From NCBI RefSeq assembly GCF_009730915.1, contig NC_052482.1, positions 558,001-622,000 of the forward strand: a stretch of 64,000 nucleotides of DNA, in the 5' to 3' direction. The notes under the pieces are model-generated. The model made no database searches and had not been told where the DNA came from. It saw only the letters and a list, made by a program, of their open reading frames with translations. Below, in pieces: positions 49,363 to 59,099 of this stretch. Position 1 is the stretch's first letter. Each line of letters opens with the position of its first letter. Made by a program: the position numbers and the translations under genes. The DNA is from Dioscorea cayenensis subsp. rotundata. Lineage: Eukaryota > Streptophyta > Magnoliopsida > Dioscoreales > Dioscoreaceae.

Positions 49363-49909
49363 GTGACAAATGGACAGACATATATCATTGTACACTAATT
49401 ATAATGACTTAACGGCCTCTAGAGATTTATTATGTGGGGAGTATGTTAACGCGTAGGATAATTAAGACATGTGACTGACATGTGTCCAAATTAATATAGT
49501 AATGAATACAACTCCACAATAGTAAATCCCCTCTTGTAATTTGGAGGGATGAAGAAATCTAAATTTTTATATTTACAATATAATATGTTATTATATTAAA
49601 AATTATATATAATTTATATGGTTAATTTTAAAAAAATTGTGTCAAATGGACAGACATGTATCATTGTACATTAATTATAATGACTTAACGACCTCTAGAG
49701 ATTTATTATGTGGGGAGCGTGTTAACGGGCAGGGTAATTAAGACATGTGACATGCGCCCAAATTAATATAGTAATAAATACAACTTCACAATAGTAAATC
49801 CCCTCTTGTAACCTGGAGGGATGGAGAAACCTAAATTTTTATATTTATAATATAATATGGTATTATATTGAAAATTTTATATAATTTATATGGTTAATCT
49901 TAAAAAAAT
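49363..49909. repeat. Tandem duplication, unit about 275 bp
   Basis: Units 49363-49638 and 49639-49909 are highly similar: CAAATGGACAGACAT, GACTTAACG.CCTCTAGAGA, TTTATTATGTGGGGAG, AGTAAATCCCCTCTTGTAA and TTTATATGGTTAAT occur in both. A small ACTGACATGTGT difference separates them. No coding frame. Confidence 0.9.
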
Positions 49910-50499
49910 TTAGTTATTAATTAAATTTGTTTGGATTTAAATTTTCTAAAATAAATCAATTTGATTTTAATTTCAAACCACAATGAGCAAGATGGAGCTT
50001 CCCAAATTAAAACCAAGCCAAGCTTGGGTTCAGTCTCTATTTATTTTATTTAATATTATACGATAGAAACTTTTTCAATAATTTTTTAATGAAATATGTT
50101 AATACGAAAATACTTTTGCAAGTTGAATATTGTTTTGAGTTTTCAACCGAGATGGTAGTATTTCTAAAATATCTCATCAAATCAATAAATAAACTAAAAA
50201 TTAGAAAGGAAATAAACTTAATGATATTTGGTTTAATTCATAAAATAGTAATTACAAAACCGAATACTTTAAAGATGATAAGATCATTGGATTCAAACTA
50301 TGATATATATATACATATATATGACGAACCTTAACTCGCCGGGAGAGCTATAAGCCAAGCTCTTTAAATCATACAAAATTTGATTATGAGTTTTTCGTTG
50401 TTGTTAGTTAGCTAGTTACTGTATGTGCAACCTAAGAGTCTGCTACAAACTTTAGTACTATATCAGTATGTTATGATGGATGAACAACCGCTTAAACAC
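49910..50499. other. AT-rich spacer
   Basis: No gene supported. The 81-codon frame near 50089 has no recognisable similarity and low-complexity composition. Confidence 0.45.
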
Positions 50500-50656
50500 G
50501 AGCTCATATTATTGGCTCCATAATTAGGGTATTTTTTGGTTCTGGCCTATTAAAGTTTGACATGTGTTTTTAAAAAATAGTTAATGACACATGGCAGGAT
50601 GTGATGGACCAGAATCAGAAAATATTTTGGTTCTGGCACCAGATAATATGAACTCT
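50500..50656. mobile_element. Small MITE with 9-bp target duplication (Mutator type)
   Basis: Terminal inverted repeats GAGCTCATATTATTGGCTCC on the left and, reading inward from the right, AGTTCATATTATCTGGTGCC. Perfect 9-bp direct repeats CTTAAACAC flank it (50491-50499 and 50657-50665), the length typical of the Mutator superfamily. An internal TTTTGGTTCTGGC phrase occurs twice. It has no coding capacity at 157 bp. Confidence 0.8.
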
Positions 50657-50665
50657 CTTAAACAC

Positions 50666-50739
50666 AAAAATATCACCGTTCAAACAAATCACTCACTCTT
50701 TTTAATTAGTTATCTATTCTCATTCATTCACATAAGTTC

Positions 50740-50782
<43 letters not shown>

Positions 50783-51100
50783 CTTACTGCTAACAATCAT
50801 AATATAGTTAATTACAAGCACATAAAGAGACTAGAATAACCTTGACTTAAACTCCACTGAGAAACACATCCAAAACTCGTGATGATGCAATCCTGGCCCT
50901 CCATCTTTTCGACACACACTCCTTTCACACAACTAACTTAACCGAAATTTAAAACTCATACAACCAACCAATCATTCAGATTTGAGACAAACAAATAAAA
51001 ATATTCAGACAAAGGCTTTAACTGAGCTTCTCACACAACAGCTTCACAGAAATTCACTTCAAGAGCTTCAATTAATTATGCTAACAAAGGCCAGCTGGTT
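50666..51100. other. Spacer left of the PUT-B duplication block
   Basis: An (AT)n run lies at about 50744-50779. The 50820-51090 part is GC-richer on average but shows no recognisable coding sequence. Confidence 0.45.
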
Positions 51101-51107
51101 GATCGAT

Positions 51108-51160
51108 GAGAAGTAGAAGTGGAAGCCACCAAGTCTTGAACTATTCAGGAGACAGCTTAA
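51108..51160 (+). pseudogene. Broken 3' tip of a PADRE gene (copy of 29297-29348)
   Basis: AGTAGAAGTGGAAGCC..CCAAGTCTTGAACTATTCAG...GCTTAA corresponds to the last 17 codons and stop of the gene at 28875, with an extra CC and a missing G that break the WKPSLGTIQE frame. Nothing of the rest of the PADRE gene is present upstream. It marks the edge of the duplicated block. Confidence 0.8.
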
Positions 51161-51188
51161 TTTGGAGAGGAAGCAATTCTTTCATTGC

Positions 51189-51234
<46 letters not shown>

Positions 51235-51932
51235 ATAAAAATAACTTAAATACCTACTAAGTTAATTCAAGTGGCAGAGGTTTGAGTTAATTAAACAAGT
51301 GATTTCAAATTCAAATTTTAGTGCATAAAAAACACTCTACATACTCTTTTTTTTTTTAAATACTTATAATTGATTTTGGTTTATGGGTAAAACAAAAACT
51401 AAAATATATTTTTTTTTCTTTGCTTTATATATATTTCTAAAAGCTTAAAATAAAATAAATTGGAAAAATATAATTTCCATAGATAATTCAGTAAAAAGTG
51501 GAATTTTGTTCTATGTGATTTATAAGGCTATATTTATTTTTTATACTAATAAGATTTATAAAGGAGTATATGTGCATATTATTTCAAATCTATGGTATCA
51601 ATTAATTAAAAATAATAATGTTACACGAGGGAAATATTATTTGTTTAGAATTAGTACTCTAAGAAATATAAATCACTCAATAAATTAATGTTATTTTACC
51701 TCTATTTAATTTTACCTCTATTTATCATCTAAATTTCTATCAATTTATTGTTTTATTTATCGAATTGACATAATACAATATCTAATTGGATATACACAAG
51801 AAACCCTAGCTAGTACTATAAGTTTTGCAACTAGAAAATTATCGAGAATTGATTTAATTTATCATTAAAATATTGATACAAACTTAACCTAAAGCATAGA
51901 GTTCATAACATTATGAATTTACACTTCAAAGG

Positions 51933-54562
51933 TTAAAGATTAACATGGTTGACTTTCAAACCCTCAACTGAGTTGACTTCAAGACTCACATCAGTACTAA
52001 ACTTAAAACACCCTTTTGACCTACAAAAAACCATGCAAAAATACAAACCAACAGCCATGAACATCAAAGCAACACTTAACAACCAAACTCTCCATCCACT
52101 CACAACCATGAGAAAAACAAGGATAACAGATGGCACGGTGCACATACTGACCACTCCGGCGATCCCCATCGGAACCTTATAAGGCCTTTTGAGCTCAGGG
52201 AGCTTAATTCTTAGTCGAATGAAGGCGGCGAACTCGATGAGCATGCCAAGACTGTAAAGGAAGTTGGCGGCGGCGATGATGTCAGAGAAGCTAAGGAAAG
52301 AGATTGTGAGAGTGATTAGAGTTGAAACCAAAATGGATAGCCATGGAGTGTTGAACCATTTGGATCTTTTAGAGAGTGCTTTGGGGAGGAGACCAAGCTC
52401 TGCCATTCCTAAGAGTTGGAAGGTGTTACTACTGAGTTGAGCTTCATAGAGTCCAATGGCTGATAACACTGCTCCTGCTTGTGTCCATATCTTTAGCCAT
52501 TTCCCTCCTATCATCCCTTTTTCATAAGATAAACCATTCTTAGGGTTAGGGTTAGGGTTAGGGTTAGGGTTAGGGTTAAGGTTATTATCATTTTCTTGTT
52601 GCATGTATGAAGAAGAAATTAAGAAGAAAATGTTATTAATGATTGATGGTTATTAATAATAATGACAACACCAAAGGAATAAAGCAGTTGGTATTTCATT
52701 CTCATTTTAATCCATAAGTTCAAGGGTTCGAATATATCCCATGGCTTGTCTTGTCCTTGTCTCTTGAAAAAACTTTTTAATAAAAAACATTTTATAGTTT
52801 ATGTGTATATGTTCTCATGGCTTCCATGAATATATGTCAAATTCTTAGTTAAGGGCATTCCATCATTATTTGCTTGTACATGTAGAGTATATCAACTTGA
52901 TATTATTATTTAAGCATATATACATGCCATTAATTATTTTCTCTCTTACTAAAGGGGGTTTGTTTTAAAGAAGAATAATGAATAGATTTTTTAGATTTTG
53001 TGTGTGTATATATGTCCTTGTAAAAAAAATATATAATTCTTTATATAGCCCTGTAAAATTACATATAATATGGTTACGTAGATATCTTACATAGTCATAT
53101 TTATTTGTTTGTTCTTTGTATATCTCTTTGATTAATATTTAGAAGTTAACTCGTGATTTTATATTAAAAAAAAAAAAGATAAAATCTATCATTTGAATTT
53201 TATTTATCTTAAAAAATTAAACGATGAGCCTAATATTTTTATAAATATATACTCTTTCTCATCAAACTATTTAATATTTTATTATAAAATACCTAAAATA
53301 TTTAAAGAAACCAACCTTCTACCCTGCTCCACATTTTAAAACTAAAATTTATTTTTTTAAAATAAAAAAAATCAAAATCAGTGTTAGTTTTTTTAAAAAA
53401 AAAAAAATATGAAAAATCCAATAGTATATTCTTACAAGATAACATGAAAATTGGGTTGTAAACCCACTCCCACACCATAGAGGAACTCTCCACCTCACTT
53501 ACGCAAAATATATGAATATCCAATCTCTTGCATTGGAGTACGTGCATACATTATTCATTGGGTTACCTCAATTTTAATAAAATAAATGCTAGTTATTCCA
53601 CAAACTTTGTTATATGTTATTATAATAATATAATATATTTTAAATAATGTGCGAAAAAACAATTTTGGTCAATAATAATAATATTGCATGGTTTTTTTAG
53701 GCTAATTACCTGCAGCGTCAGCAAAGAAGCCATCACTCCATTGATCATCGGAGACGGCGAGGGCGCCGGTGACGGCGAGCAACGGAACAAAATAAGAAAC
53801 ACAAGTGAGTACTCCGGCGACGAGCATGGCTACCGGAAAAGTTCTCTGAGGGTCCTGAACCTCGCCGGCGAGTGTGCTGGCATTGTCCCAATAATTCAAA
53901 TTCCAAAACAAAGTGTTCAAATAAAGCCCCCAGTCAACCTTCTTCCTCACCGCCGTCCACCTCGCCGGAACCACGGCCGGAGAAGCCATGAACGTCATGA
54001 GAACGAAGGGAAGAAGGGAGATGATTCCAAGAGCAATGGCGAAGTAACCGACGACAGTAAGACCAGTGAAGTTAATGAAAGAGAGAAGGAGGATGAGGAG
54101 GGTGATGAAGAGAGAGCGGTGAGCGCCGGAGGTGAGAGAAGGGAAGGTGGAGGAGAGGTAGTCGGAGCAGAGGTTGGGGAAGGTGGCGCAGTTGATGGTG
54201 GAGCTGAGGAGTTTGAGAAAGCCGGTGAAGGAGGCGGTGAAGGGGGAGTTGAAGGCTTGGAGAGCCCAGAGAACAAAGCCAGAGTCGGAGGAGGAGAAGG
54301 CAGAGGTGAGCTCGGAAGTGATGAGAGCTTCAGGGAGGCTGCAGAGGAAGGGAATGAGGAGGAAGCCAGCAAGGGATAAGAGAGGGCCGGCGGCGTGGAC
54401 GGTGTTCTCGGCGCCGTAGGGGCCGCCGGAGACTTGGAAGTAGATGATGAAGATGAGAGGAAGGAGTGTGAGGTTAGTTTTTGTTTGGGGTTTTGTTGTT
54501 GGAGAGGTTGAAGATGGTGGTTGTGGGGTGGGAGTGGTGTGGAGTTGGATTTCTTGGTCCAT
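51933..54562 (-). CDS. PUT: Polyamine uptake transporter (PUT/LAT, APC superfamily), copy B
   Basis: Two exons, 53710-54562 and 51933-52516, joined GCAG|GTAATT...AAAAG|GGATG within the same Gly codon as in PUT-A, giving 478 residues. The core motifs match PUT-A (FQVSGGPYGAENTVHAAGP, FWNLNYWDNASTLAGEVQDP, EAQLSSNTFQLLGMAELG, LKRPYKVP); PUT-A has Asp where PUT-B has Asn in GAE(D/N)TV. The N terminus lacks the long Pro run of copy A. The C terminus ends SVEGLKVNHVNL, a different frame from copy A. Upstream of exon 2 the frame stays open to a Met at 52602-52604 through TTAGGG-type intron repeats; this is intron, since splicing at 52516 restores the family sequence. Probably functional. Confidence 0.95.
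52540..52578. repeat. Six TTAGGG units in the PUT-B intron
   Basis: Six consecutive TTAGGG units (52540-52575), then TTAAGG. In the sense orientation (- strand) this is a CCCTAA array ending 24 nt before the 3' splice site. Shorter related runs occur in the PUT-A intron at 30765-30784, 31090-31107 and 31275-31302. Confidence 0.95.
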
Positions 54563-54660
54563 TTTGGTGGTGGATATAATGTGAGTGGGAGGTGGTGGAA
54601 GGGAGTTGGGAGAGAATATATATAGAGTGGATTGAAGAGAAACGGAAGAGTTTTATATAA
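54563..54660 (-). promoter_or_regulatory. PUT-B 5' leader and core promoter
   Basis: The - strand reads CTCTATATATATTCTC (about 54612-54627), a TATA-like box about 50-60 bp before the ATG. The leader aligns with that of PUT-A. Confidence 0.5.
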
Positions 54661-54717
54661 ATTAATAAAATTAAATTAATTTACTTTCATACTCTATATA
54701 TATGGATTAATCCTTTA

Positions 54718-54845
54718 TGTATGTCTATAGATAATTAAAAAATCTTTAGATGTCTATTATCGGTCGTTAGATCTTCATCCAACTGTTAACATTGATTAAT
54801 TACTGTTTGGACATCCATAGATTTTTTATCTATAGACGTCTTTAA
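54718..54845. repeat. Small foldback element upstream of PUT-B
   Basis: The left arm has GTCTATAGATAATTAAAAAA and the right arm, reversed, GTCTATAGATAAAAAATCTA, in inverted orientation about 130 bp end to end. MITE-like, without a clear target duplication. No equivalent was seen upstream of PUT-A. Confidence 0.6.
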
Positions 54846-55289
54846 AAGATGTAAATTGTATATATATATGCTATAATTTTGATCCATTGTCAGTGATTTT
54901 TTGGTTTACTAACATCGGTAATTATGTATAGAATATTTATATTTTGTAAAAAAAAGTAGTTCTTATATATATATATATGACTGGGACTTGACTATATTTT
55001 TTTTTAGAAAGTCATAACGTCAAAATCAATTCTGGTAAAATATTAAGAGTCTTAATAGAAAGGGATCATTATTTATTTATTTATTTATTTTTGAGAAACA
55101 TAGATAAATTATATTCTACATTGTTGATAAAGAGAACTTTCATTGTTGATAAAGAGAACTTTTATGAGTTCATCAGAACTTTTATCTTAACTTTTGACTT
55201 AAAAGAATGAAATATTATATAGTGGTTGGTGCTATATTCTAAAAATTTAGTTATTATTAGTTTGAAAATATATTATATTGTCAACGATC
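54846..55289. other. AT-rich spacer
   Basis: Contains a 25-bp direct repeat (CATTGTTGATAAAGAGAACT at 55118 and 55141). No gene seen. Confidence 0.5.
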
Positions 55290-55418
55290 ATTTGGTCTAT
55301 TGACATCGGGTACTTTACGTAGGATGTTTACCTCAAGTGTCGAGCGTGGCTCTCCGTGTTCGATCATCGCAAGGTGAAGGCACGGTTCGGTGGTGAGCGC
55401 TGCTCCTCACGTGTTCGT

Positions 55419-55420
<2 letters not shown>
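55290..55420 (+). mobile_element. tRNA-derived SINE, copy 4, followed by a long AT microsatellite
   Basis: Head TTTGGTCTATTGACATCGGG, middle GTGTCGAGCGTGGCTCTCCG with TGTTCGATC at the B-box place, then AAGGCACGGTTCGG and CTCACGTGTTCGTC; most like copy 1. The tail runs directly into an (AT)n tract of about 80 bp (55421-55501). Confidence 0.75.
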
Positions 55421-55501
<81 letters not shown>

Positions 55502-55507
<6 letters not shown>

Positions 55508-55984
55508 TATATTATATTAATAATTAGTTATATAAAAATTTAATTATTTAAATACATATATTTTACACTGATTTTTTTTAAAAAAATTATTAATGTCAGT
55601 AAACAATTATCATTATTATTATTAATTTTTAGAATTTAAAAATATTTAATTATTATATATATTAAATTTAAATTTAAATTAATTTAAATAAAAAATTTCT
55701 ACTTCTGTTCAATATTTAGAAAATAATTATTTTTACCATTCACTCTTATATTTCAACTAAACATCCTTTATTCTCACAAGGTCAATTAAGCTACCGTAAC
55801 TAGTGCACTTCTGTGCCCACTTATCTTTTGTTTTGTCACTTGTAAATTTTGTTAAAAATAAATATAAACTTTGTGTGCGCTAATTGAATATTTTTAAAAG
55901 ATTAAAAATCATAATTAAAATAAAAGATGGATCAAACTTGAAAAGTCAGAAGTACTTTTAATCAAAATACTTGTATACTTATTT
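55502..55984. other. AT-rich spacer
   Basis: Nothing recognised. Confidence 0.5.
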
Positions 55985-56560
55985 TTTGGGTTTGAATTGG
56001 GTTTCTTGTTTATGGAGGTTTAAAGTTCAAAGCTAAATAATAATAATAATAATAATAAATAGATAAGGGGTTGAATGTAAAAAATCAGGATAGATAAAAA
56101 AAAATATCAAAATCTTTAAAATCAAAGCTTTGCCTTTTATGAGAAGGGACACACGGAATGGATTTTTTCAGTTCAAGAGTAGTATATATACTTGATTTAA
56201 GGGATGGTTGAGTACCATTCAATTGTCCACCACCCCGAATATTCCAATATAAACTTTATGATTTTATTCATATATACCAAAAGCTTGGTCCATATATTCC
56301 TATGCATGTCCTCCATTGATTAAAATAAAAAATATTATTATATATATATATATATATATATATTACAATTTTCTTCCTCCTATTTGTAATAAGATTTTCC
56401 TTTTTTGGTGTTTGGCCCACCAGTTTCCTAACATACACAGGCTTTAAAATATTATGATTGATCCATAAAATCATTTATGTAATTTTTCTACTATTATATT
56501 ATTCATTACAAATAAGGAAAAAAAATTATGATTTTAAGTTTATAAAATAGGTTTAAACTT
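55985..56560. repeat. Dispersed segment, copy 3
   Basis: Aligns with 47325-47960 through AAATCAAAGCTTTGCCTTTT, TTTAAGGGATGGTTGAGTAC, ATATTCCAATATAAACTTTA and TTGGTCCATATATTCC. Its continuation decays beyond about 56600, before the MULE. Confidence 0.7.
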
Positions 56561-57691
56561 AGTTAATATTTTGCATAAAACATATTTCAAGGAAAGACGA
56601 TTATTTAATGTTAAAATCCTGAAAAAAAAAATTATGATGCTTGGTATGCAAAGAAAAGTATCGATTATAATTCATTGAAAGTCGCATTTCACTATTTGAT
56701 AAGTGAGTACTTTTCATGAGATATTTAATTAATTTCTTACCTTTCAACTAGTTAACTAGTTAATTATAAAACGTTAATATATAACCATAATAAATTTAAC
56801 TATGTCTCAATTCTCAAACATGAAACATATATTTAATCATATTCAAGTTTTTTTTAATATTTAATTATAATTTGGTATTTTCTATTAACTTTTGATTTTG
56901 AAAACTTGATATTGTGTTGAAAAAAAAAAAAGAAGAAAAGAAGTACATTGAAAAAACAGAAAAAAGAGAGAAGACAAAAGCGAAGAAGATAAATTGAAGA
57001 AATTAAACCGCAACATATATAGAAATATAAAAGTATTTGTTAATATATTTTATTTATGGATGATAAAAATATGGAAAAATTACTGTTCACCCCTCGTAAT
57101 TTTCAAAACTTCCCAAAAACCCCCTCCTACTTTTGCACACCCCGGACTGCCCCTTCAGTTAGTGTTTAACTTCCCTTTTACCCCCTACCGCTCACTTCAA
57201 ATGGGTCCATGTTGTGAAATCCCATTTTTGGCCCCGAAAATGGTGGGAAAGGAAAGCGCCAAAATCACATCATGTTCAACCTTTTGAAGGGCTTTCTGCT
57301 TTGGTTTAACGCTTTAAATATTTTTACTAACATGTTTAATAATTATCATATCCGTGTAATACTTCCCATCTCCGCTTTAACGTTGTCTTTACATGTATAA
57401 CTATTCATATTAACGTGTAAATTCTCAAAGTCTCTGCAGTAAAGCGGTGATCTTTTTTTGTTTGATCCCGAATTCCTGGCAGTGGCACGTGGCGGTGGCA
57501 AGGTTATGGTATCCCGTGCATAAGAATTAATGACGGCATTAAAATTTATGACGCAGTAACATAATTTTCCGAACACCCGTTCGTTCTCATCGACCAATGT
57601 CGGCCATCGTATGCTTTAACTTTTTTTCTCGGATATGAAGAGTCACCGCTTGTGGAATTCACACCATAAATAACCAGAAAGAACCCTCCCG

Positions 57692-58790
57692 ATGGACAAC
57701 CACTCCTCGTCGTCCTCATCATCCTCCTCCTCCTCCCTCCTCGTCCCTCCTCTTCCCATGGACAACCACTCTATCTCGAAAGGATGTTTCGTGAACCTTC
57801 TTCCTTATCTTGAGAATCATTTAGCCGCAATCACGCAACAAGTTAAACTATCTTTTCCTGCCCAAGTCGAAATGCTCTCACTGGTTGATTAATAAATCGG
57901 ATATGACACATTGGTCGAATTATCTGTTCGGAGGTGATCGTTGGGGTGAGATGTATTCGAACGTCGCGAGTCGTTCAATGCTTGGATCAAGGAAGCTCGT
58001 CATTTACCGGTGACTGAAAAATGGTCGACTCCATAAGGTCTCGCGAATGTTGGTTTACACTTAACATTTAGTATTACCCTTTAAACATTCTCAATCTTTG
58101 TTTCATTACACTTGTCCGACTTTTAAATATTAATCATTTCGTTTAAATAATTACAATAATGTTTAAACATGTTGATGACTTATTTAACCATCACTCGCCT
58201 TTGTTTAACATTATTTGCCGATGTTCAAGTTGATGCGCATGTTATGTAAATCCCAGGCGTGAGCAAGCGACCAAATGGGAGAGCTACTTATGCCCGGACA
58301 TACATTCGAGTTAGAGATCATTGTTGAGGGCAGCCCGAAGTCTTCGTGTTGGTCGTTGTGTCGATGATCGTTACGGAGTGATCGACCAATGCAAAGAACT
58401 CTGCTGGATCTCGCCATCGAACTTGTTCATGTCGAAGGTGGCAAGTTTATGGTATCCCTTGCAAACATGCTTCATGGCAGAATAATGCGATGCAGCACCA
58501 ACGTACATCGATTTATTAGCGGGTACTTCACCGTCGACAATTACAAACCCAGGGCGTATAAGGAAGCTATATTCCCCATACCCGACGATGACGTGCCTTC
58601 GGGACGGAAATCGTGAGCTTCGTCTGCGACCACCGCTGACTAGAAGGCACAGGGCGTCCTAGACGAAAGAGGATCGAGTCGCAAGCGTTTGATGTCCGCG
58701 AGTTATATTGCAGTCAGCCGCCAAGGATCCGGTCACAATCGATCGATCTTGCAATGAAACTGCCGCCGACTAGGCATTGTTAATAAAACC
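57692..58790 (+). pseudogene. Decayed MULE transposase, C-terminal half
   Basis: In broken frames: GCFVNLLPYLENHLAAIT (57786 onward), SDMTHWSNYLFGGDRWGEMY and, after a one-base shift, SFNAWIKEARHLPVT (57897-58010), then REQATKWESYLCPDI (58260-58305). Further on are a SWIM-like region and SGYFTVDNYKPRAYKEAIFP-IPDD (58515-58590). A C-terminal zinc-knuckle remnant with GSGHNR and CNETAAD follows near 58733-58772. These strings match the C-terminal half of plant mudrA-type transposases. The N-terminal part with most of the DDE catalytic core was not found. Confidence 0.85.
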
Positions 58791-59099
58791 CGAGCGATGT
58801 GGGAAACATTGTGTATTGATGGGAACCTTTCCACATTTAAACTCTTACTCTTTACAACGAATTGAATGTATTTACACGTAGACATTGTTATTTTTAAACG
58901 GATACGGGTGTAATTTGAAATATTTCAACCGATGTTTAAACAATGAGTGCATTTATTTAAACAGAGACAGGTGTTATTTTTAAACGGGTACACCGTATTT
59001 TTGAAATATTTAAAAGCGATGTTTAAACGATATATAGTATATTTAAACAATGAAAGTGAAATGTACACAATTACAACGTAAATTAAACAATGAAATAAA

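Larger units (their letters stand above)
51105..54660. repeat. Segmental duplicate of 29295-32700 (PADRE-2 tip plus whole PUT gene)
   Basis: Same order and orientation as the first block: broken 3' tip of PADRE-2, TTA microsatellite, convergent spacer, PUT exon 2, intron, PUT exon 1, core promoter. Exons are highly similar; introns and spacers are diverged, with indels. The left border lies within the last codons of the PADRE gene and the right border about 90 bp upstream of the PUT start codon. Confidence 0.88.

Noticed and set aside
52540-52578. True interstitial telomere or chromosome-fusion scar
   Set aside because: Only six hexamers, inside an intron, with a decayed counterpart in the paralogue; a local repeat expansion is simpler.
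53684-54379. 231-codon + strand frame rich in Glu and Gly across PUT-B
   Set aside because: It is the antisense of PUT-B exon 1; the - strand frame has clear transporter motifs and splice borders.
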